From Syngnathus acus (Eukaryota > Chordata > Actinopteri > Syngnathiformes > Syngnathidae): 64,000 nucleotides of DNA. The stretch spans positions 7,723,412 through 7,787,411 of the forward strand of contig NC_051102.1 of NCBI RefSeq assembly GCF_901709675.1, given 5' to 3'. Position numbers and translations under genes: made by a program. Positions 12,796 to 26,995 of the stretch are shown piece after piece. Under the pieces are notes generated by a model that did no database searches, was not told where the DNA came from, and was given only the letters and a program-made list of their open reading frames with translations. Within the stretch, counting starts at the first letter, position 1, and each line of letters begins with the position of its first letter.

Positions 12796-15700
12796 CATGT
12801 ATGTTTACACACACATATATATATATATAAATAAATAATACACATGACATATTGAAGGGGGGAAAACACCATTTGAATATTTTTAAACTCGTCTCACTCT
12901 GTAGGCTGTAAAAGCTTCCATGATTTGCCGGAAGCAGGGCTACTTGCCTCAGGTTCATTCCCCATCTTATTATCATGAGTCAGTATCTGCAGGTGAAGAG
13001 CTCCACACAAATTGTTACTTACGCATCGCAACCTCCACTTCCTGTTGCGATGAGGCGGATCCTTCCGGCGTATCCTTAGTGAATCTGTAAGGACAAATTG
13101 ATTCGATGAAGCGTGATGGAACAGTGTGCGAGCTTTTGAGAGTATTTATTGCATGATGTATGAAGCGCTGAGGACGGACTACAATATGAAATACTGGAAT
13201 TATATTTCCTATTGCCTGTTGCGATCCAATCTGCGTGTTTTTGGAACATGTTGTGTATATGAATAAATGATGCATTTGGGAAATGTAATAAAACACGCAA
13301 CTCTTTACAAACACATAAAGCAAGAAAAATGTGCCGTACCGAATGGAACCGTACCAAATCCAGATGGTCCCGTAAATATAAAGCCTGCCAGGAAAAGTGT
13401 TCTAGAAACATTCTGTCCATTTATGGCAGCATCTAATTTTTGATTAATCCCCCGTCGGCCAATCTGTCATCAAGGATGCGATTTTGAAGGTAAATAGCCG
13501 CGTGAAGTCTGCCTTTCCTGGCCAGCTTACACTTCATCACATACAAGATATATATGTATATAAAAACACACATAAAATATTTACCCTGGTCGCTGTAAAG
13601 CACCTCTATTATGGGAATACAGTCAGATGTTTGTTTTCTCGACTTGTTTTGGTCATTTGCCATTATTTGCACCATAGGCTAACATTGACTTCCTTGTTGT
13701 TGGCATGTATTCAACACGGGGTCTCAAGGGGGAGGGGGGGTTGGGGGGGGAGTGGACTTTCCTGGATGTTTTTTTTTTACCTCCACAAAATAAGGAGCAA
13801 AATTATAGCTGGGCCTAATCTTGTTTTGAATGGCCGGTGAGGTATCTTGGGACGGGGAAGGGGGTGGGGTGGGGGGGGTGATACCCAACATGAATATGTT
13901 ACTTTAGACGCATGGCATCGCTTGAAGCGTTTCATGGATGAAGTTCCGGGATATTATGAAGCATATGAGTCAGTGCCACTCCTCTTCAACGCTGCAATTT
14001 ACATTTGACGATAAAAACCGCAAGCCGCAAAAAAGACTGGTTGTCCTTTGGAAACGCTCGCAGACCGCATTCTGACTTGAAGCGCCGTTTAGCTCCTAAT
14101 TATACCCTCCCTCCCTCCCTCCCTCCATCCATCCGTCCCTCCGCTGCTCGCCAGTCTGAAACGCGCTCCCAGATGGAAACAATGTGTGCGCACCAGGCCG
14201 CTGCAGCTGGAGTGCTTTGTCAAATTAAGAAGAAAGAAGGACGATTGGGATGTTATATAAGTGATTTAATATAGCAAAGTATGGGTCAAGCCTTCGGAAT
14301 TTAAAAGCTACTAATGGTTATGTAACAAACAGTCATGTTATTCTAATGGACCTGCTCACAGTGGAGCCACGCGCGAGGTCACAGTCATAATGATGTAAAT
14401 TTAGTCGTGGTTGAGTGATTACGTTCGTACGTGTGGATTATAACGATCATCGGCTATAAATATCAGTCTTTTAAAAGCATGCATTTAGATGTAACAAATA
14501 GTGTCAGCGTTTATTGTGAATGATGCTAATCCTCCTAGCTAAAAATAAAACGATGTTTATAAAAGTGGCAAAAACATGTCAATTGTGTACATATTTGTTT
14601 TGGATGCATTACGAATAATATAATATAATATAACATTAACTCAAATGATCTTTCCCCATTCAAATGAATTGAAACGACATTGATCCGTACCTCGGAAGGT
14701 AGATGGGCTGACGACCGGGCCACCATGCTGCCTGTGAGTTCAACCGAATCTATTTTTGACTCATGACGCAAGAGTAGACTTATTTCATGCTGATTGATTG
14801 CAGAGTTTTCTTTCATTTTGATCCTTTGTTTCATGCTCGCTGATGAAACTGGCGGGTGGAAGGCGCCAGCTTTTGCCTCTCATATTCACTCTGGGGAAGT
14901 TCAGGAAATGACTTTGGTCAACCGCAAGTTGCTCGAGGAGGACGTATACGTCTTGAAAATGCACAGCCGTCCCCCCGTCTGCGTCCTCACATTTCCCCCT
15001 CTTTTCTTACTTGAAGTCTTATTATTGCATTAGGTTTATTTGCGAAAATAATTTCAGTGTTCCGTTACCGAACGATCCAACTGCAGCGCCTCCTGTCCGG
15101 GTTTGCGTGTCTAGTATACAGTAGTAAGCCTCACAGGTCTTAAATACACTTCTCCCAATATTGGTCTTATAGAGCGCTGCCGTTTAAGTCATCAAGCCAC
15201 AGTTTGCGCACGCAGAGAAATAGAAACTTGCGGTTTGCTCAAGTGGAGTTTGTATTCTCGCGAGCGGCTGATGAAAAAACATGTATTTACACGGCGCCAT
15301 TTTCATTTTGGCTCGCTGTGAAATGCACAGAAAGAATGCTGTGTTTTGAAATGAAATACAGTAAATAAGAATGTGGATGTTTCTCCCCCAGCCCCCGTCA
15401 GCGACTGTGTTGACTCTGGCGGTTTGGTCGCCAGCCAGCCAAGGCGGAAGACTTAGCAGAAAATAATCAGGGGCCACGCTCATTACCCAGCATCCTCTTT
15501 TCCAAATGCTACATGATATTCCAAACTCGGAGTGCACGGCGTATGCCGATCAATATTCTCATTCTCAGACATTCGATCACAACTTAATGGACTGGACAGG
15601 CTAGGCTAGGCTAGGCTAGGATAGGACAGGATAGGACACCACGCTTTCATTCCTCTGAGAAACGATTGACATGCCTCAGTAGGTGCTGCTGTATTGGTTA

Positions 15701-18700
15701 GCAAATTGTAAGCTCAGCATTTAACGAGTTCAAATCTTTCTGAACTAGAGCAGTTATTGAACCGTGGAAATGCAATTACCGTATTTTCCGGAGTACAAGT
15801 CGCACCAACCATAAAATGCATAATAAAAAAGAAAAAGACATATAAATCGCACCAGAGTACAAGTCGCATTTTTGGCGGAAATTTATTTGATAATATCCAA
15901 CACCAAGAACAGACATGTCATCTTAAAAGGTAATTTAAAATAAAAAAAGAATAGGCAACAACAGGCTGAAGGTACGGTATGCTAATGTTACATAAACACA
16001 TAAACAAGGAACTGAGAACATATTAAGAGTTATTCAAATAACCATAGCATAAATAACATGCTAACAAGTTTATCGGACCATCCGCGTCACTCCAAATCAT
16101 TAAATCCAACAAAATCTTCATCCTCTGTGTCACTTTGGAACAACTCCGCTAACCCCGGAAGTAGAAGATGCGGCGCTTCCTCTTCTACATGGCTTACGTC
16201 AGACTCATTGTCAGTTGTAGTTCCAATTATTCCACAGGCCTAGAGCCGTTTAGTGTGAAAATAACGTAAGGTGTAAAATAAGGTGTTAATAATTCCACAC
16301 ATAAATCCCTCCTTATGTAATTTATAGTCTGGAAAGTACGGTACCTAATGGGGGGCCGCTACTGGGTTTCAGGAAACGTAATCCGAGCACTTCTGATGCA
16401 AACTGTCGTATCATCGAAGACGTCGCCTCATTTCCCCGAGTTCCAAATGACACTCCCGCTGAGCGCGTTCATCGCAAATGGAAATCCATACCGATGACAA
16501 ATGCACACGCTTTCAGAATATAAGAGTTCATTTGTTTCCATTCAAAATGTAACAAAGTAATCAATGCAGTGATGAGCTGTCTAACTTTGCCAAAGGTCCT
16601 CCGCTCGAGCACGCCAGGTGAAAATAAGAGAGCACGTCCCGAGGGCTCTCCTGTGGAATATTCTATATTGACTCGCCTGAGCACAGTCAACAGGTAGCAT
16701 CTGTCCTTGTTCGCCTGAGGTCCAATGTTATTCCGCATGCGGTTATTTACAGTGGGAAGCCATGAGCGTCTCCATTCTGCGTAGGGCGTTCAGCTGCGGC
16801 AGCAAACTGGACATCTTTATTTCCAGGCTCAAAATAGCCAGGGTGGCGGTTCCAACTGACGCATTGTGGTTTTGGTGCACCGGGGGAGCCTACGGCAGGG
16901 CTCATAAAATTAGGTGGCGGCTTTACAATGTATCCACTTGCGTTGGAATGAATGCAGGTACAAATCTCGGGAAATAATCCACAGAAGACTTTTGCGGCTA
17001 CACCAGTGAAAAAAACGTTAAAGCAGTTCAAATAATTGCAGAGTGGCGGAATTGTGTTCCGACTCAAATGCAGATGAGGAAAAATCATTTTTAATGCGAT
17101 AGATGATATTATGAGTTATATAAACTGTAATCTCAACACACTTAGATTTTTTCTCCAAACCATTAAAAATACATAGTTTGCAGATAATATGATTGTGACC
17201 AATTTTAATATTAAACGTTTCTATTATCCCAAATGAAAACTTTGGAGGGGGTCACCGAGGACACGTTTTAATTGATTGTGAAGTTTGGTGCGTGCTGTGT
17301 TTGTGTTTCTTGCCTCGCAGCATTCCAAAATCACCTGGAGGCCGAATGCAATTCCCATCATAATGTAAAGGTGCACACTTCAGAAGCGGCAAACGGTGAC
17401 ATCGATTTTTTATTTCCGTTACAAAGAATTCACAGCGGAATAGAAAATCGTGAGACCTCACTTGTCCTCGAGCTACAACATTTCTTTTATCGCTTAAAGT
17501 CAAGGAGAAAAAAAAGATAATAGTTTAAAGGGACAGTGTTGACAAAGGTAAGTTTATGATGTATTGCTGCTGTGTACGATTAGTTTGCTTCGTTAATTAT
17601 TTGTGCCGCAACATCCCAGGCAGCGCTGAGCTCCACTGCGGAAAAACAATTCAGGTTAAATTCTCTGTGACAAATGAACATCTTGAGCAAGCACTTGTCC
17701 TCTTACTTGGAGAACTATGCTAGCAAGAGCTTTTGATGTGATTTTCTGATGTGAAAATATTCTATACCATTTTCACACTGCCTCGACGACTATCCCTCAA
17801 TAAATAAGGATTTTTGTCGCCTGATATGTCAGCTTATCCACTGCTTTGATCCGATGTTTCCACGTCCTTCCTTCTTGTCACACCGCATTAGAATTGACGA
17901 GATGCTTTTATGTGTTCTTGGCCTAAAACGGATCCCGGGGGGGGAGCAAGGGGTGAGCTTATGTACGGACCCGTTTGAGAAAACGTTTCCTCACGCTTGG
18001 CGCTTTTGCGTCACACTAAAACTTGACGTGGAAATAAAATCGAGTTTCTGTCTTTTGTCATCTGATGAAAGGTCGCAGCTGCTAAATTAAAAGCTCGATA
18101 TATTTAAATAAATATAATATATTTATTTATTATATTAGCTATAATGTAAATAAAAATATAAAATCATTTTGTTTTTCCTTGGATGAAAAAAAAGATGGAA
18201 CTTCCCAAAAAAAATACAGCTTTGTTTGAGGGATTTTCTGTTCTATGTATTTCTGCTCCGACTTGCCAAGGAAACCACATAGTGTGTGTGAGTGTGTCTC
18301 ATGAATTCAATCTGTGCAAATCTGTTGAGGTGCACCTGCCGACCAGCTTTTATCATATAGCCCTTTGACACCGTCTTAGAGTTCAAATGACCTAAATAAT
18401 ACAGACGAGAGATGGATAAGGATCTCCGATCCGACCCGATTTTTCCGAAGCTTTTGTTTGACTAGATTCAGTCAAACTGCCTGCAAATGATGGCTGTCAC
18501 AGCTCCAATTTTGCTTGTAAGTTCTTCAACATACCATGTTTTTTTTTTTCCTCTCTCCCTGCAGGCCCGTGCAGATGATGTACTCACCAAAGAGGAGCAG
18601 ATAGCACTGCTGTTCAAAGCCAAGCGCAAATGCGAAGGTCTTGTCAAGTCGAGGCAAGGCAAGCTTCCCGGTGAGTAGCAAAGCCAAGCTGGAATTTATT

Positions 18701-21700
18701 TAAGGCAAAGGCAGGTGGAGGCAATTTTTCATTCAAGCAGTCAAGCTTGAAAATAACCCCCTTTCTTTTAAGCAAAATGTATCAGACGGCTTGTAAATAA
18801 TGTGCTGCCTGTTCTTTGCTTTGACAACCACAATAACAATAATTGCAATAATTGATTTAATTCAATGCATCATGTTTTTCTCAAATTAATAAAATAAAAA
18901 TAAAAGTCTGGATACACCAGAATTAGCTTGCTCCAGGGATGCACTGACAAATTCTCCAACCTAATCCAGTCGTGGCAAAATTACAAGGCTCATCAAAGAA
19001 TAATAATAATAACTATGATAATGATAACGTCATACAACGACTTGCTTCCCAGGTCAATCAAATCAACAAGAATCTTCTGATAAGAACCAAGAAGGTCAGA
19101 AATGAATGAGAAGTCGTCCCGTACTAATATAACGAGTGGCGAACATTTTATGAGACCACCTGCCGCAAAGACCATCCCAGCATCATCACGCGCTTTATTG
19201 CGGACGCTTTCCATTTCAGGCCGCTTATTACATTTGCAATCAATCCAACTTCGTTACTGTCGATTGGGTTTACGTGAGTGATTTCCTGTAGCTCTATTGA
19301 CTCGGAAGATTTTATGTCAGACTCCCGCCAGGCTGAATGATATAAAGACGTGTTGATTGGGCAGGTTTGCTGCAGCTAAATGGTTTCATTGGTCCAACTG
19401 GGCTTTGCCATTTCAGGCGATTCGAAGTGAACTGAGGCTGAGAGGATTGCACGAGTGAAACATATGTGACATGTGAAAAGCAATAAGCAGCCATGTACAC
19501 TGAGAAGGGGGAGGGGCCGAAAGCAGCAGTATATAACACTATGGTGCTTCAAATCAATAGCGTTTTAATCAAAGATCTTCTGGATGTGCAATGTAAATGT
19601 CAATTTCTCGCTTCACTGAATAATTAAAACGCTAATAGCTTCATCAGCAGTTGATCTTTTCATCATGCGTAAATGCTGCAGAGATTGATGGAATGTGTTT
19701 TTATTTGGGGTGGGGGGGTCTAGTGCTAGCTCTTTTTTTAGCCGTCAGTGACAAAATGTACACTGGTGTTCAAAAAAAAAAAACGTTAACCTCTGTTTTG
19801 TGGAGATAGGGAGCATGGACCACAAAAAGTGAGGGAGCATTGAATATAATTTTGGTTGACAGCCACAAAGCTTGGCAACGAATTACGACAATGAGGCCCG
19901 AACTGCTTTTGTGTTTCCTTTGCTTTCCTTGCGGTGGAGCCAAGCGGGTGATTATTTGTATATTTATGAATGTCTGAGGAACATCAAAATCCAAAAGAAC
20001 CCTGACCTCATTGTGGTTTTCTGTCCACTTGATTGTTTGGAAGGATATTTGTGATTATCGTAGCCAAACCGATATTTCTGTGCCCGCCTCGTGAATTGCG
20101 GTCGCGCCGATCGACGATACGTAAACCGAACGTTCCATTAAAAGTGTTTGAGTTCCAGGATATGGACACAAAAGCTTTTGTTTCTCCCGGTATGATATTT
20201 CCTAATGGTGGGTTTGAGCAATATCCAAGAATCTTGACTGAGATTGTGAAAATATGACTGCAGGCGCCAAACGGTTTTGATTATGATAATAATAGGTTTG
20301 TCCCTCCAAGTGTATTTAAGAGCCACTGCAGCAAGCTCTTCTGACCACCAGCCCACTTAATCTGTTCTGACGGGTCAGTGTGACTGCGAGGTTTAGTGTC
20401 ACACTTCAGCGGCACATTTGGACTGTTACCTCATTTATTTTTTAAGTGTTATTTTACTGCACCGCCTATTTTGAGATTTTTTTTTGTACAGTTAATATCT
20501 ATAGTTTGAGCTGTTGTTTATATCAGATGTAATTCCACTGTTGACCACTAGATGGTGCCACACTTCTATAGTGTGATACAGTGTACAACTTTTGGCTTTT
20601 AAATGTATTTGCATTGCTGAAAATATGTTTAAAGATCTTAGAAAAAGGTTAACAGCTGTGAACTGGATCAAATCTAGCCTCGAGAGTTTTTAAATAGGAT
20701 ATTTCTATAATTAGCATTTCACTTATTATGTGGGTGGTCTGGAACGTGACCCCCTCCTCGGTTCAATGTAGATGAGAAAATAAAAAACAATAATATAATT
20801 GTAAATATTGTGCAGCCTACTTTTAGTGGTCACATTTGAGTGGAACAATCCCCGAGTTACGCTCCATTAGGATCCTCGCATGCCGAGGTCGCTGTTCACT
20901 GACCTCCTTTGCTTGTTGAGACGTACAGTTAAAAGAGCCGTGATTAATATTTTACCTAATTAACGAAACATACGTGCCACCTCATGCATTTGTCTTTATG
21001 TAGATGGATGAGCACGTAGCCCGTGTTCCTATTTCTGCTTGATTTAAGGCTTTTCTCTTTAAGGGTCTCTGCCATTGCGCTTCACAAAGTAGCATTAGCA
21101 CAAGCCTCTTATTTTTGTTCAAAATTGCAAGTTTTTCCAAATATACTTGTCAATGAAATTATTGAATCAAATCAAAAGCATTCTGACACATCTATTTCAC
21201 CACGACAAACAGGGGAGCACCAACGGCTTGTTGAAAGCCAATGAAAGCTTCTCGATGGTCCGTGTAAGTGTTTACCCTGAAGTGGTGGCAAGGCGTCGGA
21301 CATGTTGGAGCGTTTTTAGAAAGTTCGACCAAAGTTATGCGGTGTGTTATTGCTTCGTGGTGTGACCTTGAAAGTGCTGAAAACACCCAGAGGATGACGG
21401 CGAGTGTGCAATTTCTCTGCCTGTTTTTGGGGATGCAGTGGCTTATTTCTGTATTTATCTTCCCTGACCACCCGCCGAGGCGCTTTAGTTGTCTAGACAG
21501 CTGTTTTTTTTTCTCTTTTTTTCAGAAGATAGTCGAAAAGGGCCCATGGGACCATCTCGCAGATTTGTGGATACGAACACTCCCAAGATTAGATTGACTT
21601 TTAGATTTTATTTAGCTGCACGAGAGGTTCTCCACACTTTGTAAGAAAATACCATTCCAATGCTGGATATACAAAACGTAGATTTAAATAAAGGACAGGA

Positions 21701-24700
21701 GAAGTGGTAATGTCCCCTAGCTTTTTTTCACCACCTACTGGAACTGCCAACAGTTAATGCACTTTTTCTTCCCATCCATCCGCTCTAAAATGTTTGAATT
21801 ACAGCTGCACTAAAGCTCCATCAGACTGCCTTAACATCATTCTGCATTTGGTAAGAGTAAAAAAAAAAAAAAAAAACACTCTGCATTCTATCAACTTTCT
21901 TTCTAACTCTCTGCCTTCTTGTTATTTGTACTTAAAATACACCCAATTGCCAGACAAGCTTCTCATTGAGGGGAAACACATTGAGGTTGGCTTCGGGGGA
22001 AGCGGGGGAGTGCAGCGCCCAGGGATGTGGGATCGATGCCCCAGACCTCGCTTTGGGTAAAAATAAGCTGGAGCTTGTGGTCTATGCATAGAATAACATC
22101 ATTGGGGAAAACGGAGAGCAGCCGTTTTGACATCTGCGGGATCGTAATTAAAATCGCGCCGTGGGTGTCGGGCCAATTTGCATCACTAATAACACACTTC
22201 CCTTCTAATCTTTTTTTGCGTTGTGATCATATATTATATAAAGTACATATACATATATAATTTAGCCCTGGGTAGGTGGTCCTACAGTAAGAGCACAGGA
22301 TGTGTGGTCAGGGGGAGTATGTTCTTTCAAGTTTAAAAAAAAAAAAAAAAAGAACAATATCGTCAATGCATGCCCCCTCCTCTCCTTTTGAGTACAGCAA
22401 CTTAATGGATGGACTGCAGAGAAAGCATAGTTTTGGTTTTATCCCAAGCTAGTTATTAGTGGTCAAAGTCCGGCAGATGTTTTCAATAATGACACGATGT
22501 AAATGCCAAACCGCACGCCAGGAATTTGGGGTGGGGTGGACGGTGGAAAGGGGGGATGTTGTTATCAGAGGCCTGTGGTCCACCAGTCTGCTGACAATCA
22601 TCTTACGGGCCTCTGGCAGTGGGGCTGTTTTGTTTTGTTTTTATCTTCAAATCGAGCCCCAATGTTCTTTGGATCGTCTGTTGTAAAATTCGAAGCATTG
22701 TTTGTTGTATTATTATTATTTTAATGAGTAAGCTCGTATCTTTGACCTCATTAGTGTTTTCTGGAGCCTGTGCCAGTTGACTTTGGTTGTGAAGTGGGCC
22801 ACACTGTTTACAATGAAGATCTGTCTGCTGGAACCTTTCAGCATGCTTAGAATGCCACGATTTGAAGTCTTAATTGCATCACAATGGCTGGAAAATGGAA
22901 AACAATGTGTGCTCTCCGCTTGACCCACAAATGGCTGCTCATTTACATTCTGTGTAAAGTACAAAAATGTGCCCCACTTATTTTTAGTTTTCTCAAAGCA
23001 AAGCTGTATAAGACGTGTTGCTATTTTGCGCTACTTTTGTCTCCGTAGATGGTTACTGCTCACCCGAATGGGATGGCATTGTGTGTTGGCCTGAAGGGGC
23101 TTCGGGGAAGCTGGTGTCCGCCTCATGTCCGGAGTATATCTACGACTTCAACCACAGAGGTGATTTCCTTTGCCTTAAGTATTATTTGCTGGTATCAGCA
23201 GCCTCTATGAGTATCCAACACCTTAACTCATTCACTGCCAATCCAGTGATGTCTCTAACCATCAATGTTAGTGAATGAGTTCAAATAAGCCTGATATTGG
23301 TACTCGCCAATCCCTAGTATCAACTGAAATAAAAATTTACCTGATTAAAAAAAAGAGTCATTAATCTTTTCATTAATCATCGCTACCGCATTAGTCACAC
23401 CCACCTTTGTGTTTTCTAATGTGTATTACTGTCATACAAAAAAATATTTCACACAACATTGTCAAAAAAAAAAAAAAGATAATTAAGGCTTTTGTGCTTG
23501 CTGTGTAGGGCGAACGTACCGCCGCTGTGGCAACAATGGGACGTGGGAGATCTCCGCAGCCAACAACAAGACGTGGGCTAATTACAGTGAATGTGCAAAA
23601 TTTCTCTATCATTACAACCAGAACCAAGAGAAGGTACAGCTCACACTGCATCTTTTGACATTTTCCCTGAGGTGGGCCTTTGGGAATTCCCTTCCTAGAA
23701 TTAATTGAGTGCCCCATATTTGCCATCTAATGCTATTCCAATATGTGAATAGAAGTTCTTCCATTGACAAATAGCTTGAGATGCTGCAGTGTGTGTGCCT
23801 GCATGTGTGTGTGCATGCATGCTGCTCAGATACATCAGAGTGGCCGCTATTAACTTATTCACTGCCAACCCAGTTAATATCTTTGACTGTCAATGGCACT
23901 GAATGAGTTAACATGAACATAGACATGGCTAAAATGAGTAGACTGGCGTGGCCAAAGTTTTATGCAGACGCTTGTTTGTGTGGTTTTTTTTTTCTGCTTC
24001 AACGCAACATCAAGAATGTCAGCAGGTGATCACACAAATACATTTGACCAAGCTTCAAAAGGAGGATATGATTGTGCGCTTTGAGAATGCGTAGCTTAAT
24101 GAGATAGAGGGAGCGGGGAGAGTCTTTTTTTTTTTTTTTCTCTTCCTTGAAATTTACCATATAGGAAGAGATTACAGAGAAAGTGGTTTGATCAGAAGAA
24201 AACTTTCCATTTTCTCATGTCTGGCTGTAGTTTGACCCTGTACAGTATTTCCGATCTAATTGGGTCCTACACTGTAACGAGAAAAAAAAAGTTATATAAG
24301 CTTTTTTTAAAGTCGGCCAATTCGACTACATATTATAAGTGATGCTATTAAAATTGGCTAATTTTGTGTTTTATGGTAATTTTGGAGCGAGGCTGGAACT
24401 AATTAACATCATTTCCATTCACTTCAATGTGGAAAGATAATTTGATATATATACTATAGGTCAAGGAATGAATTCAAGTCTTTTTCAAAGCACTACTAAA
24501 CACGGACATATTAGTTGTGGCGAAGCTTTCTCTGCTGTGCATAATTAAGCTCAATCACATCAGTCCCGTTTCAATACCTACGCCGCATATGATCATCATC
24601 ATCATCGTGGTGTGAGAATCCACCGTGAAGTTTAGCACGCTGGAACGTACATAGCAGATGTGACCCAATGACACTTTTGCGTTTGGATTCTTTGCCATTT

Positions 24701-26964
24701 ACTTTCTTGTGGTCTCATTAAGTGTTTTTTTCAACAGGATGTCTTCCATCGCTTGTACCTCATTTACACCGTGGGCTACTCCGTCTCGCTGGGGTCGCTC
24801 ATCGTGGCTGTGGTCATCTTGGGATATTTCCGGTGGGTCGCTGCTGTCTGTCAGTGTGGTCTTCATCAGCCAGCCGCATCCCCTGGAGACCTTTTTTAAC
24901 ACGGCACAGGGTTGAAGCAATTAGGAGGAGTGACAAAAAGAGGAAGTCACAATGATGAATGCTTTGTGCGGCGGTATTGACGGCTTGATGATAATGTTGT
25001 GTTTTTCATGTTACAAGCAGAAGTGGCAAAAGTACTGAGGCTGTAGATCGGTGCGACAAAATTAGCCAATCAGATAGAAGGCGTGATCATCATCTCTGAT
25101 AATAACGATAATTATAACAAATGTAGACATGTTCATCAATTAAGAGTCAGTGTGAGCATTTTTTTTTCTGAAACATTTTGCTGACAAAGAATTCAAAGAC
25201 ACATTTTTAATTAGCGTGGCTTCTTTCTCTTGCCTTTGTGGCTCGGCAATTAATTATTGTAACGTGGAATTCGAAATGAATAGATGAATGAAAAGATAAA
25301 TTGCAGTGAGTATATTTAGGCTAAAATATTTGCCTCACTCCAGTTTTACAGTCAAATAAATGATGATGATGATGGCAAGGAGCTCTCATTCAGTCCGCTG
25401 ATGTTTTTCATGGCCGCTTTGGGGCAAGCTTTGGCAACAGGAAGTGTCAGGAATCGACACTGTTGACTAACGTTTCCACGCTAGCCGTCAGAAGGCTTCA
25501 GCGTCGCTCCCCCCCTGGCACTCTGCGATATGTTTAGGGCCAAATGAGTTTAATAAGTTATCCCGAGGGTCCATCTGACATTCCGTCTCCGCCGTTCCAG
25601 AAGCACTCAAGACACGTCTCGCCTCAAACACGTCAGCTTGGAGACACCGGTGCTCCCCAAATGTTTTCTCGAGCAGGGACAGGCGATATTTCACGTTAAT
25701 GGGTGGCTTTCCCACCGGGGAACTGTGGAATACATGACTTGTCGCCCAATCAATAGGCTGCCTTGTCAAAGTTTTAGCTCATTAAACGGGCAAGGAATGC
25801 TGGATTGTATTGGGATTAGCGATATCGACAATCGGGTTTATGTCAGCGCACGGTTATATAGAGGCACGACCTCGCCGGAGTTAATGTTCAGGCAATGTGA
25901 TGGTGAGCAAATAAATTCACCCCGAGAACATATGCTTGGAATTGTGTTGTTGTTATTGGCCACAAATGCAACATCTGCTAGTTTGATTTAAGGAAACTCC
26001 CGAGACATCACGATTTAATGAAACTCAGAAGCCTTATTTAAGCATGTTTTCAATTAGAAATAAAACTTGAGTAATATTTTATTACTATATTTATATATTA
26101 TTATTTATATTATATATATATTTATTTTAGGACTTTGATAGGGGTAAAACAAATCCTCAATGAATAAAAAAATCATACATTTGATAATACTGGCTGTAAA
26201 TGCTGACTCGTTCCAGTTCATAATACCTGTAAAAAAATAAAATTAAAATAAATTACAGATGAAAATATTACCTAAAAATGCTGCCCCGTTTCTTAGCATA
26301 TTGTCCACCAGAGATTGAATATCAATTCAAATAAGATCATCAAGCCTGCTCTGAGACCTCTCTGTCAGGAACGTCAGCTGATCTATTAGAATGATTACTG
26401 TCACCCCCAAACATCAACCACCATCTTGTCTGCTCTTAGACGTCTACACTGCACCAGGAACTACATCCACATGCACCTCTTCGTGTCCTACATGTTGAGA
26501 GCTGTGAGCATCTTCGTCAAGGACATCGTGCTCTACTCGGGATCCGCCCTGGAAGATGTGGAACGCGTCACAGTGGAAGAACTCAAGTCCATCACGGAGG
26601 CTCCTCCATCCAACAAAGCCCATTTTGTACGTGCAAAAAAAATATATACTATTATTTTTTTTATAATATACACTACCGTTCAAAAGTTTGGGGTCACAAA
26701 ATTGTTTGGGTGACCCCAAACTTTTGAACGGTAGTGTAAATATTATAATAAAATATTATGAATTAAATATTATAAATTATATCTTATATTTGTATAAGAT
26801 TATATATAATCTATGAATATAAGTATACATATATATTATAAGATTTTTTACACAGAAGATTATATATATAATCTATAAATAATTATCTAAATAAATATAT
26901 ACACTACCGTTCAAAGGTTTGGGGTCACCCGAACAATTTTGTGACCCCAAACTTTTGAACGGTA

Positions 26965-26995
<31 letters not shown>

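Larger units (their letters stand above)
6490..18564 (+). other. pth1r intron 1 (12.1 kb)
   Basis: The intron opens with GTAAGA after CTG and ends with a pyrimidine tract and CAG before GCCCGT. It holds a decayed Tc1-like transposase fragment, a GT/AT microsatellite, CTCC and AGGCT short tandem repeats, and a MITE carrying CCGTATTTTCCGG ends. Short open frames in it have no recognisable domains. I found no nested gene. Confidence 0.8.

Noticed and set aside
12576-12976. Two tyrosine/isoleucine-rich minus-strand frames
   Set aside because: They are translations of the GT/AT microsatellite, with no flanking domain.
22262-22340. tRNA-like stretch GGTCCTACAGTAAGAGCAC
   Set aside because: It lacks a convincing B box and cloverleaf pairing. 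It is at most a worn SINE, not a tRNA gene.
26671-26967. CRISPR-like repeat pair
   Set aside because: The repeats are palindromic transposon ends in a vertebrate intron, with no regular spacers.
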